From NCBI GenBank assembly GCA_052143535.1, contig JBKQSS010000066.1:137412-201411 (forward strand): 64,000 nucleotides of DNA. Reading direction: 5' to 3'. This DNA comes from JADGRA01 sp052143535. GTDB lineage: Bacteria > Myxococcota > Myxococcia > Myxococcales > Myxococcaceae. Under the pieces are notes generated by a model. That model ran no database searches, was not told the origin of the DNA, and was given only the letters and a program-made list of their open reading frames with translations. A program made the position numbers and the translations under genes. How positions within the stretch are numbered: the first letter of the stretch is position 1; each line of letters opens with the position of its first letter. Shown here piece by piece: positions 32,148-40,347 of the stretch.

Positions 32148-34517
32148 TCAGCTGTCCTTCTTCTCAGGCAGCGGCGTCCAGGTGAACGGCGTGGCGAGGA
32201 GCTTCACCGTTTCCCTCTTCGCCATCTCCCGCCCGCGTCCGCCACGAGCCGATACCTCGTACCGCCCTGGGCTTAACGTCAGTTTTCGGCCTTTGCTCGT
32301 CTCGAGCTCCAGCGCGGCATCCCTCTTCGCCGTGCAGAGGAAGGCCAACACGCGGTCATCTTTCTCGAGCTTGATGACCGTGACTCCTCTTCCTGGCCCG
32401 GATAATTCGTTCACCGCATTCACCTTGCAGACCAGTGCGCGGGCCTTCTGCGTCACCACCGCGAGGAGGTCCCGCGGGGAAGCCGGCGTCACTCCCATCA
32501 CTTCGTCCTCCTTGCCGGGCCGGGCGTAGCGTCGACCGGCGCGTGTGCTGACCTCCTGGTAAGGGGCCAGTGCGAATCGGAGCGCATACCCCCGCGCACT
32601 GACGGCCACCAGGGTCTCCGGCACTTCGAGCCTTGGGTCGAGCGACAGGGCGCCTACCACCCGCTCCCCATCGTCAAACTTGAAGAGCTTCTGGACCGGG
32701 TCGCCGTAGCCAGTGGACGCCGGCACGTCGTTGAAGCGCGTCACGTAGGCCGCTCCAAAGTTCGAGAAGAAGACGACGTTCGCTTTCAGAGAGCCCGCCA
32801 GCACAGCCATCACCTCGTCGCCCTCGCGCAGACGGGTGGAGGTTGGGTCCTTCACCTCGCGCACTCGCTTAATCCATCCGTCGCGAGAGAGGACAACGTG
32901 ACTGTCCTCGTCGGCGATGAACGCCTCCTCCGTATACTCGACCTCTTCGCCAGCTCCACCGATGCGAGTGCGCCGCTTGTCGGCGTAGGCCTTTTGCACC
33001 TCGTCCAGCTCGTCTTGGACCACTGCCCAGCGCTTCTTCACGTCCTTCAAAACCGCCGCTAAGCGGGCTGCCTCGGCACGCTTCTCGCGCAGCTCTTTCT
33101 GGATGACCAGAATCTCGAGGCGGGCCAGCTTGTAGAGCTTCATCTCGAGGATGGCGTCCACCTGCTCAGCGTCAAGCGAGAAGCGGTGAATGAGCTTCCC
33201 GGCGGCGTCCTGCTTGCCGTCCGACTTGCGGATGATGCGAATCATCTCGTCGAGCGCGTCGTAGATAATCTCGAAGCCTTCGAGGATGTGGAGCCGCTTC
33301 TTGACCTCGCCGAGCTCGTGCTGGTGGCGAAGCGTCACCACCTCGAAACGAAAGGCCAGGAAGTGCTGCAACATCGCCTTGAGGTCGAGCCGCTGCGGGG
33401 TCCCGACGTCGGTCTGCTTGCTCGGAACGAGCGCCGTGAGGTTGACGTTGAAATTGGTCTGCAGCGGCGTGTGCTTGAAGAGGTACGCCATCACCATCTC
33501 CGGTCCGGCGTCGCGCTTCAGCTCCAGCACGATTCGCACGTCCCTGGTGCTCTCGTCGCGGACGTCGGTGAGCGGGGCCAGTTTCCGCTCGCGGACCAGC
33601 TCACCGATTTTGGCGGTGAGCGTCGACTTATTCACTGCGTAGGGGATGGAGGTAATGACAACTTGCTGCCCGCCGCGCGGTAACGCCTCCACCGTCCACT
33701 CGCCGCGCACCCGCATCGAGCCCTGGCCGGTCTCGTAAATCTCCCGGAGCTCGGCTTTGCTGTTCAGCACCTGGCCGCCCGTCGGAAAGTCTGGGCCCTT
33801 GATGTGCTTCAGCAGCTCGCGCAACGGTGTCTCGGGCTTCTTCACCAGTTCCCGGAGTGCGTCGCACAGCTCGCCGAGGTTATGCGGTGGCACGTTGGTG
33901 GCCATGCCCACGGCAATGCCAGTGCTGCCGTTCATTAGAAGCTGAGGCACCTTGGCCGGAAGCACCACTGGCTCGGTGGTGCTGGCGTCGTAGGTGGGGC
34001 GGAAAGGCACCACGTTTTTGCTGAGCTCGGCGAGGACTTCACTGGCCAGCGGCTGCAGGCGGCACTCGGTGTAGCGCATCGCCGCAGCCGTATCCCCGTC
34101 CAGCGAGCCGAAGTTTCCATGCCCGTCGACCAGCGGATAGCGGAGTGAGAAGTCCTGGGCGAGGCGCACCAAGGCGTCGTACACCGCCGTGTCACCATGC
34201 GGATGGTAGGAGCCGAGGATGGTGCCCACCACCTTGGCGCACTTCATGAACTTCGCATCCGAGGTGAGCCTGTGGTCGTGCCACATGCCGTACAGAATCC
34301 GCCGCTGCACGGGCTTCAAGCCGTCGCGCACGTCAGGCAGTGCGCGGGCAGTGATGACCGAGAGCGCATAGTTGAGGTAGCGCGTCCGCGCCTCCTCGTG
34401 GAGTGCGGCGGTGGGTTCCTCGCCTCCCCCTCCCCCACCTTGGGCAGTGCCCCGCCCTCCGCGGCCTCCGCCCCGTCCGAGCGGCTTGGCCAATGCCATT
34501 TTCAGCTGTCTCGCCAT
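32148..34517 (-). CDS. parC: Type IIA topoisomerase subunit A (ParC-like)
   Basis: 789 aa. A glycine-rich N-terminal tail (many G/R around residues 14-35) precedes the GyrA/ParC breakage-reunion domain: Y-A-L-S-V-I, A-L-P-D-V-R-D-G-L-K-P-V-Q-R-R, and catalytic Tyr in A-M-R-Y-T-E-C-R-L. The C-terminal beta-pinwheel region is present but lacks a canonical GyrA-box (Q-R-R-G-G-K-G); the closest segment is R-R-Y-A-R-P-G-K. With the ParE-like partner this supports topoisomerase IV rather than gyrase. ATG 34517 was preferred; it has no strong ribosome-binding site. Confidence 0.88.
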   Translation of the reverse strand: MARQLKMALAKPLGRGGGRGGRGTAQGGGGGGEEPTAALHEEARTRYLNYALSVITARALPDVRDGLKPVQRRILYGMWHDHRLTSDAKFMKCAKVVGTILGSYHPHGDTAVYDALVRLAQDFSLRYPLVDGHGNFGSLDGDTAAAMRYTECRLQPLASEVLAELSKNVVPFRPTYDASTTEPVVLPAKVPQLLMNGSTGIAVGMATNVPPHNLGELCDALRELVKKPETPLRELLKHIKGPDFPTGGQVLNSKAELREIYETGQGSMRVRGEWTVEALPRGGQQVVITSIPYAVNKSTLTAKIGELVRERKLAPLTDVRDESTRDVRIVLELKRDAGPEMVMAYLFKHTPLQTNFNVNLTALVPSKQTDVGTPQRLDLKAMLQHFLAFRFEVVTLRHQHELGEVKKRLHILEGFEIIYDALDEMIRIIRKSDGKQDAAGKLIHRFSLDAEQVDAILEMKLYKLARLEILVIQKELREKRAEAARLAAVLKDVKKRWAVVQDELDEVQKAYADKRRTRIGGAGEEVEYTEEAFIADEDSHVVLSRDGWIKRVREVKDPTSTRLREGDEVMAVLAGSLKANVVFFSNFGAAYVTRFNDVPASTGYGDPVQKLFKFDDGERVVGALSLDPRLEVPETLVAVSARGYALRFALAPYQEVSTRAGRRYARPGKEDEVMGVTPASPRDLLAVVTQKARALVCKVNAVNELSGPGRGVTVIKLEKDDRVLAFLCTAKRDAALELETSKGRKLTLSPGRYEVSARGGRGREMAKRETVKLLATPFTWTPLPEKKDS

Positions 34518-34587
34518 GGGCTCGTCTGACGCAGCAGGTGGCTCCGCCGGTGTCCCGTCGGGGCGGGCGCACCTAAAATTCCTCAAA

Positions 34588-34617
34588 CAAGTCAATAACT
34601 TGAGTGCTCTGTAGCAC
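34588..34617 (-). promoter_or_regulatory. Two adjacent hairpins in the parC 5' leader
   Basis: GTGCT-CTGT-AGCAC (34604-34617) and CAAGT-CAATA-ACTTG (34588-34602) are two perfect 5-base stems that abut each other (one base apart). They would form right at the 5' end of the transcript predicted from the promoter at 34632-34659. Possible role in mRNA stability or control of topoisomerase expression. Confidence 0.35.
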
Positions 34618-34631
34618 CCTGAAGCAAGAAC

Positions 34632-34659
34632 ATCCTACCGGGGGGGCCCGACCTGTAAA
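34632..34659 (-). promoter_or_regulatory. Sigma-70-type promoter for parC-parE
   Basis: Minus-strand TTTACA (34659-34654) and TAGGAT (34637-34632) with 16 bases between match the housekeeping consensus at 5/6 and 4/6. The start would be near 34625, about 108 bases before the parC ATG. Confidence 0.45.
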
Positions 34660-34855
34660 GCATTCGACTCGAAGCGGCTCCAAGAGCCCCCCCTCGCGTC
34701 TGCGCCACCACGTTGACGCCCAGCCCTCTCAGGCGGCGTCCCACCACGCACTCTGGGCTCTACCCCGCCAAGGAGGCGGAGCGGGCGTCTCGCGCTACCC
34801 GGGAGGCGATGCAGCGCGCGGTCGGCCGCTTCGCCGCGAAATCCAACCGAGGGTG

Positions 34856-35218
34856 TCAGGAGTCGCGATGGACCGTCGCCGGCGAGAATGCCGGCAGACA
34901 CACCGCCACGTACTCGGCGCCTTCCGGTTCGGGCGTGCTGTAGCGCACCCACTCCCCAGCAACGGCCACCACTGCCTGACCGGCCCGCACCTCCAGGGTG
35001 CCGCCGGCGTGCTCCACCCGGAGCATCCCCTGGAGCACCACCGTCACTTCCTCGAAGTCCGGACGCTGGCCAGGCTCCCGCCAACCGGGGGGCGACGTCA
35101 TGCGGGCGATGCTCAACCCGGCGTGGGCCGAGTTCACCCGGCCCACGAATTCTTCAATGCGCTTCGGCTTGTTGCCCGCCGATTCGACCACGGCGGGAGC
35201 TGCGATGAGTGTGGGCAC
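34856..35218 (-). CDS. Cupin-domain protein
   Basis: 120 aa, single cupin barrel. The conserved strands are visible: P-D-F-E-E-V-T-V-V-L-Q-G-M-L-R-V-E in motif 1 (one histidine replaced) and A-G-E-W-V-R-Y-S-T-P in motif 2. The metal ligands are incomplete: motif 1 keeps the E pair but no HxH, so it may bind a ligand without metal catalysis. The GTG at 35218 has GGAGGG about 10 bases upstream. Divergent from rho. Confidence 0.7.
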   Translation of the reverse strand: MPTLIAAPAVVESAGNKPKRIEEFVGRVNSAHAGLSIARMTSPPGWREPGQRPDFEEVTVVLQGMLRVEHAGGTLEVRAGQAVVAVAGEWVRYSTPEPEGAEYVAVCLPAFSPATVHRDS

Positions 35219-35473
35219 CGGGGAAGCCCTCCAGTGACACCTCCTAGCCTGTCCAGGCAGCGGATGGGCAGGGGGGCTCTGAACGCACGAGAGAGTGCAG
35301 CGGCACCTCGCCTCTGCTATGAATGGGCTGTTCCGGGCGGGCCTGGATTGACGGGCCGGCCTTGGGGCATCCCCGGCGGACACGGGTGAGAGGACGGCGT
35401 CCCCCAGAATGTGGGGCGCCCCTTCCCTCGTTGTGTTCCGCCGGTTTCCCAAGGACAGCCGCACAAGGTCACA

Positions 35474-36991
35474 ATGAGCGATACCGACAACAGCGATCCC
35501 GCCGAGGCCCTTCCAGCGCCACCCGCTGCCCCCGCCGCCAGCGAGCCCGAGGACGAGGGAGGTGACGAGGGAGGTCAAGACGATAGCTCCGAGCCCAGCG
35601 GACCGGTGCAGGCGGGGGCGGCGACGGCCGCCGGCGCTGCCGAGGGCTCGGGCACGCTGGGCGGAGGGCGACGGAGACGTCGGCGCCGACGCCGCGGACG
35701 CGGCGCCCCCGTTCTCTTCACCCCCGAGGGGCAGGCCTACCGCTTGGCGATGGGACCCGACGGCCAGCAGACGCAAGTCTTCCTCTCCCCAACCGAGTTG
35801 CAAGCCCACCAGGCGCGCTCGACACAAGGCGGCGGCGTCCCCGGTGCTGCCGGCGGGGGACAACGCTCCGCGCCCCAGCCGCACGCCCCCCAGGGCCTGG
35901 TCACCGTGGAGGGCGTGCTGGACACCGAAGCCAAAGGCCCAAACGCCTTTCTTCGCCAAATCAAGCGCAGCCTGCTGGCCGGTCCGGATGACGCCGAATT
36001 TCCGAAGAACCTCGTGCAGAAGCTACGACTGCGGCCCGGTCAGTACATCATCGCCCAGGCCCAGATGCGGGGCGCCAAAGGGGTCGTGCAACGGGTGGAT
36101 ACGGTGGACGGCTTGCCACTGGAAGTGGCTGCACGGCTGCCCCATTTCAGCGACCTGACCAGCATCGACCCGGTGGAACGCATCAAGCTCGAGAACGGCC
36201 ATCGCGAGATGGTCACCCGGGTGCTCGACCTCATCGCCCCACTGGGGAAAGGTCAGCGCGCGCTCATCGTCGCCCCACCGAAAACGGGCAAGACCATCAT
36301 GCTTCAGCGCATTGCTCAGGCGGTCATCAATAACCACCCAGAAGTGCACGTCATCGTGCTCCTCATCGACGAACGACCAGAGGAAGTCACCGACATGCGC
36401 CGCAGCATCAAGGGTGAAGTGCTCGCCTCGAACGCGGACCGTCCCACCGGGGACCACCTCAAGGTGGCCGAGCTGGCGATGGAGCGGGCACGTCGGATGG
36501 TAGAGGCCGGCAAGGACGTGATGATTCTTCTCGACTCCATCACCCGCCTGGCACGGGCCTACAACAAGGAAGTGGACAGCTCGGGACGGACCCTCACCGG
36601 CGGCGTGGACAGCCGGGCTTTGGAGCGTCCGAAGCGGCTATTCGGTGCGGCGCGCGCCACCGAGGAGGCTGGCTCGCTCACCATCGTCGGCACGGCCCTC
36701 ATCGACACCGGAAGCCGGATGGATGAGGTCATCTTCGAGGAGTTCAAAGGAACGGGGAATAGCGAGATTACGCTCGACCGAATGCTCGCCGAGAAGCGCA
36801 TTTTCCCAGCCATCAACATCCCTCAGTCCGGGACCCGGAAAGAGGAGAAGCTCTTCACCCAGAAGGAATACGAGAAGGTGAGGAAGCTGCGGCAGATGCT
36901 CTTCGCGGTGAAGCCGGTGGAAGCGATGGAAGCGCTAGTCAAGCGACTGGCACGCTCCACCTACAACGACGAGTTCCTCGAAGAATTGTAA
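35474..36991 (+). CDS. rho: Transcription termination factor Rho, divergent form
   Basis: 505 aa (E. coli Rho is 419). N-terminal ~160 residues: acidic/Ala-Pro stretch, then nine consecutive arginines (66-74) and G-R-G, then a Gly/Gln-rich linker. The cold-shock-like RNA-binding region (V-E-G-V-L-D-T-E-A-K-G-P-N-A-F-L-R) lacks the usual G-F-G-F-L-R, and the usual Y-V-S after G-P-D-D is missing. The ATPase core is intact: P-loop V-A-P-P-K-T-G-K-T, D-E-R-P-E-E-V-T, L-L-D-S-I-T-R-L-A-R-A-Y-N, the Q-loop T-G-G-V-D-S-R-A-L, and the R-loop I-D-T-G-S-R-M-D-E-V-I. It should act as an RNA helicase, with altered primary RNA binding. ATG 35474 follows AAGG; upstream ATG/GTG codons would add unsupported sequence. 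Confidence 0.88.
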   Translation: MSDTDNSDPAEALPAPPAAPAASEPEDEGGDEGGQDDSSEPSGPVQAGAATAAGAAEGSGTLGGGRRRRRRRRRGRGAPVLFTPEGQAYRLAMGPDGQQTQVFLSPTELQAHQARSTQGGGVPGAAGGGQRSAPQPHAPQGLVTVEGVLDTEAKGPNAFLRQIKRSLLAGPDDAEFPKNLVQKLRLRPGQYIIAQAQMRGAKGVVQRVDTVDGLPLEVAARLPHFSDLTSIDPVERIKLENGHREMVTRVLDLIAPLGKGQRALIVAPPKTGKTIMLQRIAQAVINNHPEVHVIVLLIDERPEEVTDMRRSIKGEVLASNADRPTGDHLKVAELAMERARRMVEAGKDVMILLDSITRLARAYNKEVDSSGRTLTGGVDSRALERPKRLFGAARATEEAGSLTIVGTALIDTGSRMDEVIFEEFKGTGNSEITLDRMLAEKRIFPAINIPQSGTRKEEKLFTQKEYEKVRKLRQMLFAVKPVEAMEALVKRLARSTYNDEFLEEL

Positions 36992-37062
36992 GCCGACGGA
37001 CACTGCCGGCCAGCTCCCAAGTCGGGTTGACGCGTCAGCGGGCGCGCGTCGCCACGTTCTGG

Positions 37063-37866
37063 CTAAAGAGGACTGGAGAGGTCAGGTCGCGCCAGCACTT
37101 CAGCCACCTGGACGTCGCTGCAAGCAGCCGTCAGCCTGGCAATAAGAGCCGCGGCCTTGGCGGGGCCGAGGCTTTTCGCGATGGCCTGCTCCGGAGAGCC
37201 CGCGCTCACAAACGCCTGGCGGCTTGCGGCCAGCCACAGAGTGATGTGCTTGCCACTGCCGAGAGTGCTGAAGAAGGTGATTCGGGCCAGCGGGTAGTGC
37301 ACAGCGGCGAGCGCTGCGCGGATGTCCTTCCAGGCGGCCTGATAGTCCTCCGAGCTCACCTGCTCAGTGACCATTTGCAGGTAGCCCGCGGTGTACTCGT
37401 TGAGCTGGGGCTCCTGGCCCGGGTAGTCGAAGTTGTCCAGGCGTGACCACACCTCGCTGTTGTGTGGGGAGGTCAGCGCGATGTCGCCCCGGTCGTACTC
37501 CTGGCCCGCGCGCTCGCCTTCCGGGCCAAGGCGCTCGCCGACAGCGGCACGAAAGGCCCTCAGGGCGTCGTATTCGGCGAAGGTATTGAAGGACCTGAGG
37601 GTGAGGAATGTGTTCCCGGCACGCTGGAGAAAATGGCCGCGCCCATCCGTCGTGTGGTGCAACGACAACACCTTCAACCAGCCTCGCCGCGCGTCGACGA
37701 AGACGTCTTGCAGCTTCGGGTTCAAGGTATCCACGTGCACGGCCCGGAAACGAGCCGAGGCGTCATAGGGGGCCGTGGTAAGCGCCACGCACGGTAGGGG
37801 ACTGGCCGCCCCTGAGCGCCCCGACCAGCTGAGAAGGAGCAGCGCGAACACCTGGAAAGGCCGCAT
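37063..37866 (-). CDS. Exported protein of unknown function
   Basis: 267 aa. Signal peptide M-R-P-F-Q-V-F-A-L-L-L-L-S-W-S-G, cleaved around A-A-S. The mature part contains two roughly repeated segments, each with aromatic strands (F-R-A-V-H-V-D-T-L near 45 and I-T-F-F-S-T-L-G near 200), which could be ferredoxin-like dimeric barrels. I do not recognise the family. ATG 37866 was chosen because AGGTG lies 8 bases upstream; a GTG at 37875 is possible. Convergent with rho, 71 bases apart. Confidence 0.6.
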   Translation of the reverse strand: MRPFQVFALLLLSWSGRSGAASPLPCVALTTAPYDASARFRAVHVDTLNPKLQDVFVDARRGWLKVLSLHHTTDGRGHFLQRAGNTFLTLRSFNTFAEYDALRAFRAAVGERLGPEGERAGQEYDRGDIALTSPHNSEVWSRLDNFDYPGQEPQLNEYTAGYLQMVTEQVSSEDYQAAWKDIRAALAAVHYPLARITFFSTLGSGKHITLWLAASRQAFVSAGSPEQAIAKSLGPAKAAALIARLTAACSDVQVAEVLARPDLSSPL

Positions 37867-37880
37867 GCTTTGCACCTATT

Positions 37881-37899
37881 GAGGGGGCTCAAGCCCCTC
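37881..37899. promoter_or_regulatory. Strong hairpin between divergent genes
   Basis: GAGGGGGCT-CA-AGCCCCTC is an 8-9-base stem with a two-base tip, 14 bases upstream of the ATG of the leftward exported-protein gene (37866) and upstream of the rightward protease gene (38066). It may be an operator or a leader hairpin. Confidence 0.35.
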
Positions 37900-38065
37900 G
37901 ACGAAGGGGGGATGTGACAGCAGCAAATGTACACGGGGGCACCCTCGGACGGACGGCGGAGCAGACAGCAACCTCCTATAGAAGGCGCCGTCGAGGCGAG
38001 GATGCGGTGGCTGCCTGCCGGACGCTGGGAATAACCTCAGGCCCTTGGCTCTTTCTCCGGCTGTG

Positions 38066-39448
38066 ATGCGCACCTACCTCGCGTTGGCGATGGGCTGGGG
38101 AGCCGTGAGCGTCGCCGCGCCAGTGCCGGCGGGGCTCGCGACCTTCCATGTCCAGGTGGGGGCACTGGCTGAAACGCTTGCCGTCGAGGCCTCCTTTCCA
38201 GCCGGCACAGGGTCCGAGCTCGTACTCGAAGACGGAGGCGAGCGCTTTGTCCGCGACGTCCAGCTCGAGCAGGCGGGCCGCTGGGTGAACCTGGCCCGCA
38301 CCGCAAAGGGCCTCCAGCTGCCCGGATGCGGGAAGGGTTGCCGCATCCGCTACCGCTTTCTCCTCGGCGACGCCGCCGAGGCGCTGCAGAACCCGCAGAG
38401 CGCCGCGGCAGTCGGCTCCGCGGTGGTCTCGCCCCCCTCGCTGTGGTTGCTCCACCCGGGCGAGCCGGCGCTGGCTGGCTACCGGCTTTCCGTGAGCGCG
38501 CCACCCGGCATCCGCGTTCTCTGTGGGCTGTCGCCCAGCGCGGACCCCGACACCTACCAGTCCACCGCTGGCCTGCGGGTGACTCCTCTGTGTGCCTTCG
38601 GCAGCTGGAGAGTGCGCGCCTTGTCGGTGGACGCTTCGCAGCTGACTCTGGCCATTGCCCCGGTGTCCTTCTTGATGACCGACGCGGAGGTGGAAGCCTG
38701 GGTGGCCGAGGCGGCGCGGGCGGTCGCCGCCTATTACCGCCGCTTTCCAGTCGAGCATCTGCTGTTGCTGGTAGTCCCCAACGGCAGCCGGGGACTGAGC
38801 GGCTTCACCCTCGGTGAGGGCGGCGCCTCCATTCTGCTGCGGCTCGGGACCTCCATGCAGATGAGAGGGGTACGCAACGACTGGGTGCTGACCCACGAGT
38901 TGATGCACCTTGGCTTCCCGACGTTGTGGCGAAGGCACCTGTGGATGGAGGAGGGAATGGCCGTCTTCGGCGAGCCGATTGTGCGCGTGCGTGCCGGGAT
39001 GGTGGACGAGGCGGTGCTGTGGGGCGAATGGATAGAACAGGGACCTCTCGGCCTTCCCCGTCCGGGCGAAGCTGGCCTGGAGGTAACGCATACCTGGGCG
39101 CGCACTTACTGGGGGGGCGCTCTCTTTTGGCTGGTCGCCGACGTCACCCTGCGCGAGCGCACCGGCAATGCCCGGTCCGCGGATGACGTATTACGCGCTT
39201 TAGTCGCCGCGGGCGGAAATGCCACCAGCCACTGGGAGATGGAGGACGTCCTGCGAGTTGCGGACAGCGCGGCCGGCATGCCCGTTTTTAGTGAGCTCTT
39301 TCACAGCATGGGCCAGGCGCCCGGCGCGCCGGACCTCGAGGCGCTCTTCCGCCGCCTCGGCGTCTCATTGCGCGACGGCCGAGTCGTCTACGACGAGTCC
39401 GCCCCGCTGGCCAGCGTCCGCCGGGCGATGGCGGGACACGGGCCCTGA
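38066..39448 (+). CDS. Exported M61-like metalloprotease
   Basis: 460 aa. Signal peptide (M-R-T-Y-L-A-L-A-M-G-W-G-A-V-S-V-A-A), a beta-rich N-terminal half, then a zinc domain with H-E-L-M-H-L-G-F and, 13 residues after the motif, W-M-E-E-G-M-A-V-F that supplies the glutamate ligand. The layout resembles M61 glycyl aminopeptidase-like and related gluzincins, but the spacing is shorter than the classical 18. Substrate unknown. ATG 38066 was chosen over TTG 38045 because it places the signal peptide correctly. Confidence 0.75.
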   Translation: MRTYLALAMGWGAVSVAAPVPAGLATFHVQVGALAETLAVEASFPAGTGSELVLEDGGERFVRDVQLEQAGRWVNLARTAKGLQLPGCGKGCRIRYRFLLGDAAEALQNPQSAAAVGSAVVSPPSLWLLHPGEPALAGYRLSVSAPPGIRVLCGLSPSADPDTYQSTAGLRVTPLCAFGSWRVRALSVDASQLTLAIAPVSFLMTDAEVEAWVAEAARAVAAYYRRFPVEHLLLLVVPNGSRGLSGFTLGEGGASILLRLGTSMQMRGVRNDWVLTHELMHLGFPTLWRRHLWMEEGMAVFGEPIVRVRAGMVDEAVLWGEWIEQGPLGLPRPGEAGLEVTHTWARTYWGGALFWLVADVTLRERTGNARSADDVLRALVAAGGNATSHWEMEDVLRVADSAAGMPVFSELFHSMGQAPGAPDLEALFRRLGVSLRDGRVVYDESAPLASVRRAMAGHGP

Positions 39449-39468
39449 AAGACGAGGCCGCCCTGGGG

Positions 39469-39482
39469 CCTTCCCGGGAAGG
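39469..39482. terminator. 14-base perfect palindrome after protease gene
   Basis: CCTTCCCGGGAAGG lies 20 bases after the stop of the M61-like gene. It can form a 5-base stem with a CCGG loop. No T-run follows; it may be a weak terminator or a protein-binding site upstream of the ABC operon at 39628. Confidence 0.3.
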
Positions 39483-39627
39483 GCTGCCGCGACGCCAACA
39501 GCACGACCTTCAGGCCCCGCAAGGGTGCTAGAGCAGGACACAGGGCTTGCAGTTCTTCATGTGGAGACTGCTTGACGTCTCGCAGGCCTCGCAGGTAGCC
39601 GTTCGCCGGAGGCATACGGAGAGAGCC

Positions 39628-40347
39628 ATGGCCCCCATCGTCAGCATCATCGACGTCTCCAAGGAGTACAGCCTGGGCAAAACCCTCGTCCCGGCGCTCC
39701 GGGGCGTGTCGCTCGAAGTCAACGCCGGCGACTTCATCTCCATCGCTGGGCCTTCCGGGAGCGGAAAGACAACGCTTCTCAATCTCATCGGCTGCGTCGA
39801 CGTGGCCACCCGCGGCACCGTGGTGGTCGCCGGCCGGAACACGGCCGAGCTCAGCGAGCGAGAGCTCACCTCGCTCAGGTTGAATACCATCGGCTTCATC
39901 TTCCAGAGCTTCAACCTGGTGCCGGTGCTGAGCGTCTTTCAAAACGTGGAATTCCCGCTCCTTTTGCAACGGAAGCTGGACCGCGCCCAACGCCGTCAGC
40001 GAGTGATGACGCTTCTCGAGCAGGTCGGCATCGCCACCCACGCCGACCACCGCCCGAGCGAGCTTTCCGGTGGCCAGCGCCAGCGGGTGGCCGTCGCCCG
40101 TGCCTTGGTAGGGGGGCCGCAGATTGTGCTCGCGGATGAGCCCACGGCCAACCTCGACTCGGTCACCGGCGCACACATCATCGACCTGATGAAGGAGCTC
40201 AACGAGCGCGACGGCACAACGTTCATTTTTTCCACACACGACGCCCGCGTCATGAGCCATGCCAACGCCGTGGTGCGGCTCGAGGATGGGAAGATTGTGG
40301 GGCGGGAGCAACCCAGCGCGGCAGCGCAAGCGGCAGGAATGCACTGA
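39628..40347 (+). CDS. ABC transporter ATP-binding protein, LolD/MacB type
   Basis: 239 aa. Walker A G-P-S-G-S-G-K-T, Q-loop in F-I-F-Q-S-F-N, signature L-S-G-G-Q-R-Q-R-V-A-V-A-R-A-L, Walker B I-V-L-A-D-E-P-T and H-loop in S-T-H-D. F-Q-S-F-N-L-V-P-V-L-S-V-F-Q-N-V-E-F-P-L-L is typical of the LolD/MacB branch, which serves mechanotransmission-type permeases. ATG 39628 has GGAGAG upstream. First gene of the five-gene unit; it overlaps the permease by one base (TGATG). Confidence 0.92.
   Translation: MAPIVSIIDVSKEYSLGKTLVPALRGVSLEVNAGDFISIAGPSGSGKTTLLNLIGCVDVATRGTVVVAGRNTAELSERELTSLRLNTIGFIFQSFNLVPVLSVFQNVEFPLLLQRKLDRAQRRQRVMTLLEQVGIATHADHRPSELSGGQRQRVAVARALVGGPQIVLADEPTANLDSVTGAHIIDLMKELNERDGTTFIFSTHDARVMSHANAVVRLEDGKIVGREQPSAAAQAAGMH

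Larger units (their letters stand above)
34518..34855. other. parC leader and upstream region, no gene seen
   Basis: 338 bases between the cupin gene stop and the parC start, both read leftward. The parC-proximal 110 bases are AT-richer than the surroundings and hold a sigma-70-like promoter and two small hairpins (separate entries). The rest is GC-rich with runs of G and C around 34641-34680. I see no convincing tRNA, coding region or repeat. Confidence 0.5.

Noticed and set aside
34631..34700. tRNA-like stretch (TTCGA-type segment and CCA-like end)
   Set aside because: No acceptor, D or anticodon stems could be formed; the segment is better explained as a promoter region.
37026..37039. TGACGCGTCA palindrome between rho and the exported-protein gene as a terminator
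   Set aside because: No loop and no T-run; could be a chance palindrome or protein site.
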